NCBI GenBank assembly: GCA_045106675.1
Contig: JBGCFA010000111.1
Location: 1-60,015, forward strand
DNA: 60,015 nucleotides
Direction of reading: 5' to 3'
DNA from: JBCAWW01 sp045106675
GTDB taxonomy: Bacteria; Bacteroidota; Bacteroidia; J057
Each line of letters starts with the position of its first letter. Position 1 is the stretch's first letter. The notes beneath the pieces are model-generated. The model made no database searches, was not told where the DNA came from, and saw only the letters and a list, made by a program, of their open reading frames with translations. This document shows, piece after piece, positions 1 to 8,680 of the stretch. A program made the translations under genes and the position numbers.

Positions 1-2196
1 CTCTAAGGTTGCTTGTTGAGCTTCATCTGGTGCGTGGTCAAGAGGCAGGATACTCTCTAGATTGTCCAGCAAAATGAGAGTAGGAAAATCCTCTAAGGCC
101 CGTTCGATGGGTTGGAGGGCTTTGGAGAGATCATCGCCATAGATACTAACTGTATATTCCTTACCGACCAACTGCCGCCCAAGATGATCGAGCATACCAC
201 GGGCATCGCTATACTCCTCTAAACTAACAAAGGCACAGCGTGCAAAGCGTCCACTTTGCACGAGCCAGCGACAGGTTTCTACTGCTAGGGTGGTTTTACC
301 CGCGCCGCCTTGACCGCGGATCACGGCCCAAGATTTTTGCAGGAGTAGACGTTCAAGGGCTAAAAGTTGGCGGCTACGGCCGATGAAGCTTTGAGGCGGA
401 GGGGCAGGTAAAGCACCGAGTTTCAGTTGGCGAGCTTTTTGTTGGAGCGTTTGGCTTTGCTGACTGACGCGTTTGCGAATCAGGTAGGGATCTTCCTTTT
501 CTTGATAGAGTACGGGTACAAACCAGTCTTTGAGATGTAGCTCGCCTTTGCCCATGATCTCGCCGCGAAAGTCATCAAAATAGAGATACTGCTGTCCGAC
601 CAACATGGCTTCGCCGATGCGTTTGCCATTGGCTAAAGCCTTATAAAAAGCGCCGGTAAATCGCCGAGCCGTTTCAACTAATACACTATGCGTCATGGCT
701 ACGACTGAGCTAACACCTGCTTGTAGCAGCCTACCCGCTACGGATGCTGTTGGGTCGGTATCAACTTGAGCGGTTTGACAAGCCTCCAAAAAGACCAGAG
801 GAATACGGTTTTTGTCTAGTAGTTCAACCATCTGATCTGCATAGATCAATTCCATTGCACGACCGTGAAGCTTGCTTTGTTCTTCGACTTTGGCTGATTC
901 GAAGCAGAGGGCTCCTAAGCCACGCTGTTTATCGAAGACACCATGCCCATCAAAATGCAGTACATCATAGGGTTGGTCTGCATCTTGAGCTTTTTCGATC
1001 TCAGCTTTGAGGGCAAGGAAGGTGGGTGTCGTTAACACCTTGACTTGGATCAAATCGCCCAAATCAGCCGTAGCAGCCAAAAGCGGCTTGGCACTCATGC
1101 GGTGGTCCAAATAGCCGACGCCTTTTTGTTCGGGGCGTGGACTGATCAGCAGGATACGGATCGGTAATTTGCTGACTCTGGTCGGCAGATGTTCGCGATT
1201 GGGTAGGCGTCGTCGTACTTGGACAGACTGTTTGCTCCCACGAAACATAAAACCCTTGCCATCGTGCATCAATTCCCAGGGGATGCTAAAAAGGCCGGAG
1301 GCGGCTTCATAATAGGCTTTTTGCTTGCTCTCATTGCTACCTTCAGGCGGTTCTCCATCAATACGGATCGAAAAGCGTCTTCGGCTTTCGCCATTGCTAT
1401 GCTGCCAAGCGGCCATCACATCGCGAGCCGAATCACTTTTGCGGATTGAGCGAAACAGTTCTTCGCCCCATTTGGGGAGATTGGCTTCGATGGTGCGGGC
1501 CCTTTGCTGAAAAAGCTCAGTCGGCCAGAGATAATATTCTTCCAAATACCAACGGAGGTCTTCGCTTTCGAGTAGGCCAATAGGGGCGGTGAAGTCAAAG
1601 CGTTTGCTTTCTACCTTGAGACTGCCAGACTCGGCTGGATAGTATTCCATTATTGCGGTAGCATTGACGCGGTCTTGTCCGGTCTCAATCCGTTCGATCT
1701 TGGGATCGCTGAGACTGAGCATCAACTCGGAGACGGGAAGCTGTGGTGGTAAGGGTTCTAGTATATCGTCATTGGGGAGGCGTTCGCCAAGGGCGGCCAA
1801 AATACGAGGCAACTCAGCTTGCAAAGCCCCCTCCTGCTCAGGAATCCTAATAGTAACGGGTTCCTCCGCAAAAATGCGCTTGATCAGGCCACTATTTTGT
1901 TGGCCGTTGATAAGCACAGGGATCAATTTGTAATCAGCTCCTTTAAGCTTTTTTACTTCTTCCGCCATTTCGATCTCGCGTAGTACCCATTCGGAGTTCA
2001 GCGCAGCGGGGCTGAGTACGACCATAAAATGCTTGGCTTCATCAATGGCTTTGTTGACTTCGACATTGATCTCATCTCCGCCACTCATATTGCGGGAATC
2101 GATGAAGGTCTTGATGCCGTGAGATTGTAAAGCAAAGTTGAGCTCACGGATAAAGGAGTCGTCCGCAGTAGTATGGGAAATGAAAATATGCGACAT
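1..2196 (-). CDS. TIR-CHAT-STAND (NB-ARC-like) multidomain protein, partial (3' end beyond left edge)
   Basis: The frame is open from an ATG at 2196 to the window edge: 732 residues with no stop. Residues 1-135 form a TIR domain: it begins MSHIFISH, has a BB-loop-like segment around 31-43, and S68-E69-W70 with E74 at the place of the catalytic Glu of NAD-cleaving TIRs. Residues about 270-565 form a CHAT (caspase-like) protease domain with the His motif HFDGHG (H418) and the Cys motif LEACQTA (C473). Residues about 603-732 start a STAND/NB-ARC NTPase with P-loop GQGGAGKTT (628-636) and Walker-B-like TLILLDN (706-712); the C-terminal sensor, typically TPR or WD40 repeats, should lie beyond the edge. 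CHAT and TIR are known death-type effector domains on STAND ATPases in multicellular or predatory bacteria. A role in immunity or programmed death is inference. It is cytoplasmic, with no signal peptide. The domain calls are firm; the function is not. Confidence 0.9.
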   Translation of the reverse strand, partial: MSHIFISHTTADDSFIRELNFALQSHGIKTFIDSRNMSGGDEINVEVNKAIDEAKHFMVVLSPAALNSEWVLREIEMAEEVKKLKGADYKLIPVLINGQQNSGLIKRIFAEEPVTIRIPEQEGALQAELPRILAALGERLPNDDILEPLPPQLPVSELMLSLSDPKIERIETGQDRVNATAIMEYYPAESGSLKVESKRFDFTAPIGLLESEDLRWYLEEYYLWPTELFQQRARTIEANLPKWGEELFRSIRKSDSARDVMAAWQHSNGESRRRFSIRIDGEPPEGSNESKQKAYYEAASGLFSIPWELMHDGKGFMFRGSKQSVQVRRRLPNREHLPTRVSKLPIRILLISPRPEQKGVGYLDHRMSAKPLLAATADLGDLIQVKVLTTPTFLALKAEIEKAQDADQPYDVLHFDGHGVFDKQRGLGALCFESAKVEEQSKLHGRAMELIYADQMVELLDKNRIPLVFLEACQTAQVDTDPTASVAGRLLQAGVSSVVAMTHSVLVETARRFTGAFYKALANGKRIGEAMLVGQQYLYFDDFRGEIMGKGELHLKDWFVPVLYQEKEDPYLIRKRVSQQSQTLQQKARQLKLGALPAPPPQSFIGRSRQLLALERLLLQKSWAVIRGQGGAGKTTLAVETCRWLVQSGRFARCAFVSLEEYSDARGMLDHLGRQLVGKEYTVSIYGDDLSKALQPIERALEDFPTLILLDNLESILPLDHAPDEAQQATLE

Positions 2197-2575
2197 AGTA
2201 ATTACTTGGAGGCCTAGTAATATATACGGACTTATAGGATAACGTTATACCCAAAAAGTGGTATTTATCGCTTTTGGGAAGCCTGTTTCCTGCCCTACGA
2301 CTCTAAAAAGGATGAACTATTCTGATTCCGATTTCTAAAATTGGATATAGCGGTGAGTCCGACAGGGGGATTTCACCAGAGCTTTGCCTTCAAACTATCC
2401 TATCTTGCTGAGCATAGCCGAAGCATCTTACAAACTCTAGCGTTCGGCGAAGCAGGAGATATACTAAAGGCTCTTCGCTCCGCGAAAGCTATCGAGACTC
2501 GGAGTACCACATGAGAATTAGTAGGCAATGTAGAAGGTAAATTTGCTACGGACTGAAAAGAGACCCACTTACGAG
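2197..2575. other. Intergenic region with one dispersed 14-mer
   Basis: This 379-base gap lies between the CNNM gene and the TIR-CHAT gene, both on the minus strand. I see no convincing coding sequence. It contains one exact 14-mer copy at 2440-2453 and a related fragment, GCTCCGCGAAAGC, near 2467-2480. No clear terminator or promoter was found. Confidence 0.6.
2440..2453 (-). repeat. Dispersed 14-mer GCTTCGCNGAACGC, exact copy
   Basis: On the plus strand it reads GCGTTCGGCGAAGC. Reading GCTTCGC...GAACGC on the minus strand, it lies downstream of the minus-strand CNNM gene. Confidence 0.8.
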
Positions 2576-3880
2576 CTACTCCAAATCCGCCCCTGGCAAT
2601 ACTTCTAGCTTTATGGCGATGATGCGAGTAGCGGTGGATTTTTGAACGGTAACGAGATAACGTTCATCAATGCTGATCTGAGCATCTTTGGCGGGAATAT
2701 TTTCAGCTACATAGGTTACTAGCCCGCCGAGCGTAGTATAATACTCTTCTGAGGGTAGCTCTAGGTCAAGGTCTTCGTTTAGAAAGTCGATCTCATGACG
2801 TGCTCCCAGTAGATAGCTACCGTCATCATAGGAGACTTTGACAAGGTCTTCTTCGAGCTCTTCTTCGTAGTACTCATCTTCAATCTCACCAAATACTTCC
2901 TCGATCAAGTCTTCGATCGTAAGGATACCCGCGGTTCCACCGAACTCATCCACCACTAAGCCGACACTACGTTGGTTTTCGGTCAGTTCGATCATCAACA
3001 TATTAGCAGGCATCGTTTCGGGAACGACTGTCATAGGCTGAATGAGTTCCTGCCAAGTGTTGGGCATATCAAATAAGCTACTGGAATGCACATAGCCTTT
3101 GATTTCGTCGATGCTTTCACCATAAATGATAAGCCGTGAGAGCTGGGTGTCGATAAACTTATCCAATAACTCATCAAAACTCGCCTCTATTGAAACTGCT
3201 TCAATCTCCGTACGAGGGATCATACACTCACGAGCCTTGGTTTCTCGAAAAGCCAAGGCATTGTTGAGCATATCGGTATCAAGGTCCGGAATATTATCAC
3301 TGTCGGGTGTATTGATCAGTTCGTGGAGATAGTGATCAAGATCCTTTTTGCCTAAAGTTAGATCATCGCTATCACTTTCGTTGCTGGAGCGAAAAAATGC
3401 TTTGTGAAGAAGGGAGCGAAAGCCTTCAACAATCTTGACGATTGGCCACAGCAACACATAAAAGAAGGTCAACAAATAGGTGGCAGGAAATACGATCCGA
3501 TCCGAGTTCGATCGAAATATCGCCTTGGGAATATACTCAGCCAATACGAGGACGATCAGGGTGCCGATGATGGTTTGAAGTAGTGTCTTGAGGAGAAAAA
3601 AACTTTGTCCTCCGAGACCGAGCGTATCGTCCATCAAGGGCGTAAGCAAGCGTTCCAGCATCATGGTGAAAATCACGAGCGAGAAATTGTTGCCAATCAA
3701 AATAGTGATAATGGCCTCAGACTCCCATTTACGGATAAAAAGAGAAAGGGTAGTTGCCGCCCAGCCTCCTTGAGCTGCTCGCAATTCGATCTTGAGTCGA
3801 CTCGATGAATAAAATGCAATCTCCATCCCTGAAAAGTAGAAAGAGAGACACAAAGTCAGAATGAGGATGATCCACGCCAT
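2576..3880 (-). CDS. HlyC/CorC family (CNNM-CBS-CorC) membrane protein
   Basis: This 434-residue protein has the order of the CNNM/CorC family. An N-terminal CNNM (DUF21) membrane domain covers about 1-160 with three or four hydrophobic segments. A CBS pair follows at about 215-337; its second repeat contains DEFGGTAGILTIEDLIEE (311-328), the most conserved stretch of the family. A C-terminal CorC/HlyC domain covers about 345-430. Family members act in divalent cation (Mg/Co) homeostasis at the inner membrane; the substrate cannot be read from the sequence. Its ATG (3880) directly abuts the TAA of the 91-residue gene upstream, and lptC lies before that, so the three are probably one operon. 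Bacteroidota GldE belongs to the same family, but no other gld gene is adjacent, so I do not use that name. Confidence 0.9.
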   Translation of the reverse strand: MAWIILILTLCLSFYFSGMEIAFYSSSRLKIELRAAQGGWAATTLSLFIRKWESEAIITILIGNNFSLVIFTMMLERLLTPLMDDTLGLGGQSFFLLKTLLQTIIGTLIVLVLAEYIPKAIFRSNSDRIVFPATYLLTFFYVLLWPIVKIVEGFRSLLHKAFFRSSNESDSDDLTLGKKDLDHYLHELINTPDSDNIPDLDTDMLNNALAFRETKARECMIPRTEIEAVSIEASFDELLDKFIDTQLSRLIIYGESIDEIKGYVHSSSLFDMPNTWQELIQPMTVVPETMPANMLMIELTENQRSVGLVVDEFGGTAGILTIEDLIEEVFGEIEDEYYEEELEEDLVKVSYDDGSYLLGARHEIDFLNEDLDLELPSEEYYTTLGGLVTYVAENIPAKDAQISIDERYLVTVQKSTATRIIAIKLEVLPGADLE

Positions 3881-4156
3881 TTAATTATCCTCTTCTTCTA
3901 CGGGACTAAAATCTTCCTCTTCTTCGATAGGGCTAAAATCATCATCTTCTTCCAAGTCGCGCATCTTATCATCCATATATTTGTCTAGCTGCTGGCGTTG
4001 AGAGCGGCGAAATACGTACATAAATGCAAACAGTGCCGTGGCGATCAAAATAGGGTAAAGCGTACCTGATTTCAAGAGTTCATCAAACTCTGTCGCCAAA
4101 AAGATGACCGCCATGATCATCAAGATGAGATATAAATATTCGATATAAAATCGCAT
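3881..4156 (-). CDS. Small inner-membrane protein with acidic tail (unknown function)
   Basis: The 91-residue protein has two hydrophobic segments (about 8-22 and 33-48), a short basic stretch (RRSQRQQ), and a very acidic C-terminus in which DFSPIEEEE and DFSPVEEED form a near-perfect tandem repeat. I do not recognise a family. It lies 3 bases after lptC and abuts the CNNM gene with no spacer, so the three are probably cotranscribed and translationally coupled. A small gene between lptC and a CorC-type gene is, as I recall, a common Bacteroidota arrangement. The tight packing is the best evidence that it is real. Confidence 0.75.
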   Translation of the reverse strand: MRFYIEYLYLILMIMAVIFLATEFDELLKSGTLYPILIATALFAFMYVFRRSQRQQLDKYMDDKMRDLEEDDDFSPIEEEEDFSPVEEEDN

Positions 4157-4159
4157 TCC

Positions 4160-4804
4160 TTATTCTAATTCTTTGTCTGTTTCGATTTCGCCTTGGATAC
4201 CAAAAATGGTATAACTAGAGAAATCGGAAGTAGCCTTTAGGCCTTTACTGCCCGTGATGATCTTATCGGCAGTCTCAATCCGTACATATTTATCGGTATA
4301 TACGGAATCCTTTTTTTCATCCCAAAACAATTGTTCAGTTTCTAGCTTTTCGCCTTTATAATTATTGAGCATTACATTGCCCAATAACTCCGCAATACCT
4401 CCATCTCGTTCATATACTGCCGACTCCGACACGATGGTACTACTAGTCTGTCCATATGCATTGAGAACAATGATTTTGACGCCGCCATCGAGATAATGAA
4501 CCATGCGTTTTTTGGTTTCCTCTCCTTCTTGCTCCTCTTTTTCAGTAACGTGTGCCGACATCAAATTTGCCGTTACGCGCGCGGAATCCGAAAAAACATA
4601 AGTTACCCCATAAGATTCAGAATCAACCCCTTCTTCAATTGGCGGCAGTGGCCTACTCGGTCGCTCCTCTTCCTCACCACTGCAACTACTCAGAAAAATC
4701 ATCCCCAATAAGCATAAGCCAATCAAGCTAAAGGCATGTTTTCGCTGCCAAAAAGTTGAATTTATTACATTTTGCGACATTCTGCGAGAATAAGAATTAA
4801 ACAA
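4160..4804 (-). CDS. lptC: LptC-family LPS transport lipoprotein
   Basis: The 214-residue protein has a hydrophobic segment ending in the lipobox LSSC (Cys41), an acidic linker, and then a beta-rich domain. That domain carries LptC features: SESAVYERDGGIAELLGNV and WDEKKDSVYTDKYVRIE, followed by an ITGSKGL segment. LptC links the LptBFG ATPase to periplasmic LptA in lipopolysaccharide export. The start is uncertain, because M9 at 4780 would give a shorter leader before the hydrophobic core. It heads the lptC / 91-residue protein / CNNM operon. Confidence 0.8.
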   Translation of the reverse strand: MFNSYSRRMSQNVINSTFWQRKHAFSLIGLCLLGMIFLSSCSGEEEERPSRPLPPIEEGVDSESYGVTYVFSDSARVTANLMSAHVTEKEEQEGEETKKRMVHYLDGGVKIIVLNAYGQTSSTIVSESAVYERDGGIAELLGNVMLNNYKGEKLETEQLFWDEKKDSVYTDKYVRIETADKIITGSKGLKATSDFSSYTIFGIQGEIETDKELE

Positions 4805-4946
4805 AAATCCTTTATATTTAGATTCTTTAAAACCTTATCGCCAGCAATTTGAGAAAATTGCTACTAATTCCCTCCTCAAGGTTCAATTACTGAGCGGGAG
4901 GGTTGTATGGTTTTGACATTATGACCCAATAAGGCACTTGCTTTAC

Positions 4947-7016
4947 ATGAATTTTAAAGATTATAGATATTATTTCAACCGAGAGTTGAGTTGGTTAAAG
5001 TTCAATGAGCGCGTTCTTGAAGAGGCCGAAGATACGATCCATCCCTTACTGGAGCGTCTAAAATTCATTTCCATATTCAGTTCAAATCTCGATGAGTTTT
5101 ATATGATACGCGTAGCTGGTCTAAAAGATCAGATCGCTGCGGGTATCCAAGATGTGGCGGCTGATGGATATCTTCCTCAGGAAGTAATAGAGCGTATTTC
5201 TTATCAACTTCACAATGCCGTAAAGCGTCAAGCAGAAGCATTGAGTGAGGATATATTGCCTAAACTACACCGCAAAGGCATCCGACTGCGCAAAATCAGT
5301 AGCTTGCGCAAGCACCAAAAACATTATCTACAAAAGTTTTTTAAGGATAATGTATATCCGGTATTGACGCCTCTTGCGATTGATCCGACGCATCCTTTTC
5401 CTCAACTCAAAAGTCTCGGTCTCAATCTTATGGTTGAGATGCGAACACCCTATAAATCCGATCACAAGGTTGCGGTTATTCACATTCCGTCATCGCTGCC
5501 TCGTTTTATCTCTCTTCCTCCGGACAACGGCAAAAGTGATTTTGTATTGATTGAGGACTTGATTCGCAATCATACCGACATGCTCTTTCCGGGTATGAAG
5601 ATTGTCAACCTTTCCGAGTTCCGCATCACGCGGAACGCTGACCTCGATCTCTCAGAAGCTGAAGCGGACGATTTGCTCAAACTGATTGAGCGCGAACTTC
5701 GCAAACGGCGACTCGGTACAGTCATTCGTCTCGAAATCAGTACGGACACCAGTGCGGCAAATCGTCGACTGCTGATGGAGTTAACCGGATTGACGGAATT
5801 GGATGTCTATGATATCCCTACCTACCTGGATCTTTCGGCCTTTATGCAGTTTTTGAAGCTGCCGTATCCAGAACTCAAGGACAAACCTTTTAGTCCGGCC
5901 CTTGACCAACGCTTTATCAAAAACGGACAAGTATTTCGGACCTTACGTCAAGGCGATGTTGTCTTGCATCACCCTTACGATAGTTTTAATCATGTAGTTG
6001 ATTTCGTCGAAGAAGCTGCGGTCGATCCCAAGGTATTGGCGATCAAACAAACCTTGTATCGCACAAGTGGCGATTCTCGTATCGTAAAAGCCCTGAAAAC
6101 TGCCGTCAATAACGGCAAGCAAGTAACAGCTCTGATCGAGCTGAAAGCACGTTTTGATGAGCAAAACAACATTGATTGGGCCAAGGAGCTCGACCGTTAT
6201 GGAGTCAATGTAGTTTATGGCGTTCTTGGACTCAAGACCCACTGCAAAATCTGTATGGTAGTCAGACGAGAAGAAGATAAAATCCGTCGCTATCTACATC
6301 TTGGGACAGGTAACTACAATGAAAATACCGCGAAGGTTTATACTGACTTCTCTCTTATGACCTGCTCTGAGGAAATGGGAGAAGACGCTTCTGGTTTTTT
6401 CAATCTTTTGACCGGATACTCTCAGCAAAAGAAGTGGAATAAGTTTCTCATTGCACCCGCGACCCTACGCAAAGGGATCACGACTCTAATCAGGGAATGC
6501 ACCGACAATCATAGCGAAAAGCAGCCCGCTCGTATCATCATGGCCATGAACTCCTTGGTCGATCCAGAGATGATCCAAGAGTTATATAAAGCCTCTAATG
6601 CTGGGGTCAAAGTCGATCTCATCGTCAGAGGTATCTGTTGTCTTCGTCCCGGTATCAAAGGCGTCAGTGAAAACATCATGGTCAAGAGTATTGTTGGCCG
6701 CTTTTTGGAGCATACTCGGATATACTATTTTAAAAATAAAGGCAGTTCTCAGATTTTTCTGGGGAGTGCAGACTTGATGCAGCGTAACCTCAACCGTCGG
6801 GTGGAGCTAGTCTTTCCCGTTGAGGATGGCAGTAGCAAACGCCAAGTAAGAGGCGTTTTACAGCATATGATCGACGATGATCTCAAATCTCGCTATCTCA
6901 ACAAGGATGGAGATTATAAACGTCGTGAATCGGAGCAGCATTTCAATATTCAGGAATTCTTGTTAGGCCAAGCGGTAGAGCGGCAGCGAGAAACTGATAC
7001 TATCACTAACCTATAA
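4947..7016 (+). CDS. ppk1: Polyphosphate kinase 1
   Basis: PPK1 reversibly polymerises the gamma-phosphate of ATP into inorganic polyphosphate. The protein (689 residues from the ATG at 4947; an in-frame TTG at 4938 would add three) matches the usual family length. It opens with the family signature RELSWLKFNERVLEEA. The C-terminal phospholipase-D-like halves contain GLKTHCK, whose His (about residue 432) is the autophosphorylated one in the family, then YLHLGTGNYNE, and a later FLEHTRIYYF segment. Six bases downstream lies a SixA-type phosphatase on the same strand, so the pair is probably an operon concerned with phosphate or histidine-phosphate chemistry. Confidence 0.97.
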   Translation: MNFKDYRYYFNRELSWLKFNERVLEEAEDTIHPLLERLKFISIFSSNLDEFYMIRVAGLKDQIAAGIQDVAADGYLPQEVIERISYQLHNAVKRQAEALSEDILPKLHRKGIRLRKISSLRKHQKHYLQKFFKDNVYPVLTPLAIDPTHPFPQLKSLGLNLMVEMRTPYKSDHKVAVIHIPSSLPRFISLPPDNGKSDFVLIEDLIRNHTDMLFPGMKIVNLSEFRITRNADLDLSEAEADDLLKLIERELRKRRLGTVIRLEISTDTSAANRRLLMELTGLTELDVYDIPTYLDLSAFMQFLKLPYPELKDKPFSPALDQRFIKNGQVFRTLRQGDVVLHHPYDSFNHVVDFVEEAAVDPKVLAIKQTLYRTSGDSRIVKALKTAVNNGKQVTALIELKARFDEQNNIDWAKELDRYGVNVVYGVLGLKTHCKICMVVRREEDKIRRYLHLGTGNYNENTAKVYTDFSLMTCSEEMGEDASGFFNLLTGYSQQKKWNKFLIAPATLRKGITTLIRECTDNHSEKQPARIIMAMNSLVDPEMIQELYKASNAGVKVDLIVRGICCLRPGIKGVSENIMVKSIVGRFLEHTRIYYFKNKGSSQIFLGSADLMQRNLNRRVELVFPVEDGSSKRQVRGVLQHMIDDDLKSRYLNKDGDYKRRESEQHFNIQEFLLGQAVERQRETDTITNL

Positions 7017-7021
7017 CGTTA

Positions 7022-7516
7022 ATGAAAACGGTCGTTTTTTGTCGCCATGCGAAGTCTGATTGGCCAGACGGTACTTCTGATATTGAGCGTCCGCTCAAAA
7101 AGAGAGGTATTGAAAATGCCAAACAAATGGGGAGCTTACTAGCTGATCATCAGTTTCTACCTGATCGTATCATCAGCTCTCCGGCCAAACGCGCCATGAC
7201 TACAGCCAATTTAGTGGCCGAAAAACTCAACTATCCGAGCGAGATATCCATCATCCCTTCTATTTATCATGAGGGAGCGGGTAACTTGATGTCTCTCGTG
7301 CAAGAGTTAGATCCGGCATGGGATACGGTGATGTTCTTTGGCCACAATCCAACGATGGAGCAAACTGTCCGTTTTCTCCTGCAAGCAGATAAGCATTATG
7401 AGATGCCCACAGGCGGTATGGCTTGCTTTGAAAGCTATGCCGGTTGGGAGCAGTTTGTCAATACTTGCCAGTTGAGATGGTTGCTCGTTCCGCGACTGCG
7501 GCGCAAAGATGAATAG
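7022..7516 (+). CDS. sixA: SixA-type histidine phosphatase
   Basis: The 164-residue protein is of the histidine phosphatase (phosphoglycerate mutase-like) fold. The RHAKSDW motif has the phospho-accepting His at residue 9, an arginine-rich region follows (SSPAKRAMTTA), and the second catalytic His is in FFGHNP (H108). SixA proteins remove phosphate from phosphohistidine. Its position 6 bases after ppk1, an enzyme that works through phosphohistidine, is suggestive but proves no functional link. The length is normal for the short SixA branch. Confidence 0.9.
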   Translation: MKTVVFCRHAKSDWPDGTSDIERPLKKRGIENAKQMGSLLADHQFLPDRIISSPAKRAMTTANLVAEKLNYPSEISIIPSIYHEGAGNLMSLVQELDPAWDTVMFFGHNPTMEQTVRFLLQADKHYEMPTGGMACFESYAGWEQFVNTCQLRWLLVPRLRRKDE

Positions 7517-7522
7517 CTCTTT

Positions 7523-8449
7523 CTAAGGCTCAAAAACTGCCTCGGGATCAAAGCTTAGTTTCGTCAATTGGATATTTTCGGGTAATGGACTGCTCATGAT
7601 CGCAGTCCAAAGCTTCGCCTCGTCCTCTTCCCAGCGACCCGAAATCATGGTTTTTCCACCGGTGATTGAACTCTGGACTCGAGGGACTGACCATGCCTTG
7701 CCGTCGATCAACATGGCGATAAAATCAGAAACCCTATCCTCAGTCATTTCAGCCCAAGCTTCCGAGCCTGCGTCATCAAAACTTAGCAAAATCGCCCATT
7801 TCCCAGTCTGGTCGGGCTCTGTTTTTACTTCCGTGATCATGTCTCCCCGCAAACCTTGATATTGCCCATCGCTCTGTCTGATGGCATAAAGCTCTAGCAT
7901 ATTTGCGTTTTCGCCACCACTTATCATTGGCACCTGCCCCCATGCAATCGTTAAGTCGCTTTTAATGATCCCTAGCCGCTCTGCTTCCGCTATTGCATTT
8001 GAGATGCGAGCTGTATCGCGAGGAAATGCATAACCGATGATCGGAGAGTTTTCTTGGAAGTGGTTCGCTTCCATATTGAGTTTGCCTGCGAGTTTTTCTT
8101 CTAGGCCCGCTAAGCGGAACGATTGGCTAGCTGCTTTGCCCGCTGAAGTCTCTGCAAAAAACAATCGACCAGGTGTCTCAACTAGAGCGCTGATCATGCT
8201 TTCATCGATTAATCCCGGCACTTTGATCTCAAACTGGTTTTTTCCTAGTTTTTGTATTTTGACGGGCTGAGGATAATATGCTTCAAATCTCCTCTCCAGC
8301 GCCTTAATCAGCGCGGCTTCCTTTTTAGGAAAGTTGGCGTTCTGCAAAGCAGCAAAACTAAACTCTATCGTCTGTACTCCCTTGGGCAAAGGAGAGGAAC
8401 AAGCGTTGATCGTTAGACCGAACAAAATCGAAAGGAAAAATTTCATCAT
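7523..8449 (-). CDS. SecD P1-like domain lipoprotein
   Basis: The chosen start (ATG at 8449, MMKFF) puts a short signal peptide before the lipobox INAC; an upstream ATG at 8479 gives a poorer leader. The mature part resembles the first periplasmic (P1) domain of SecD: an N-terminal segment with ALERRFEAYYPQPVKIQKLG, then KVPGLIDESMISALVETPGRLFF, which matches the SecD pattern around v-P-G-v-x-d-x-x-x-i...l-x-F. A head-subdomain-like region follows (VSDFIAMLIDGKAWSVPRVQSSITGG). The six transmembrane helices of SecD are absent. It is convergent with sixA, only 6 bases apart. It is probably an envelope lipoprotein; its function is unknown. Confidence 0.7.
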   Translation of the reverse strand: MMKFFLSILFGLTINACSSPLPKGVQTIEFSFAALQNANFPKKEAALIKALERRFEAYYPQPVKIQKLGKNQFEIKVPGLIDESMISALVETPGRLFFAETSAGKAASQSFRLAGLEEKLAGKLNMEANHFQENSPIIGYAFPRDTARISNAIAEAERLGIIKSDLTIAWGQVPMISGGENANMLELYAIRQSDGQYQGLRGDMITEVKTEPDQTGKWAILLSFDDAGSEAWAEMTEDRVSDFIAMLIDGKAWSVPRVQSSITGGKTMISGRWEEDEAKLWTAIMSSPLPENIQLTKLSFDPEAVFEP

Positions 8450-8680
8450 CGTGTCTTTGCTCAAATATATCATTTTCAAACAATTCGAAAATATATAAGC
8501 TCACGCTCTCTCAAGCACTATTCCGAACTCCGAATAGTATACTACATAAAATTGGCCTAATCCAAACGCGATCTTTTTCGTACATTGATAAGACATACAC
8601 ACATACCGAATTCTATTCTGCTTTTTATTGTCTCTGGAAAACCTCTTTCCCATGCCTCGCTGCCTAAAACGCTTCGCTGA

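Noticed and set aside
1219..1933. Plus-strand open frames opposite the TIR-CHAT gene
   Set aside because: They have no recognisable domain and lie antisense to a 732-residue open frame with clear TIR, CHAT and P-loop motifs.
2576..3880. GldE gliding protein
   Set aside because: The domain order fits, but the neighbours are lptC and a small protein, with no gldD or ssb next to it; the generic family name is safer.
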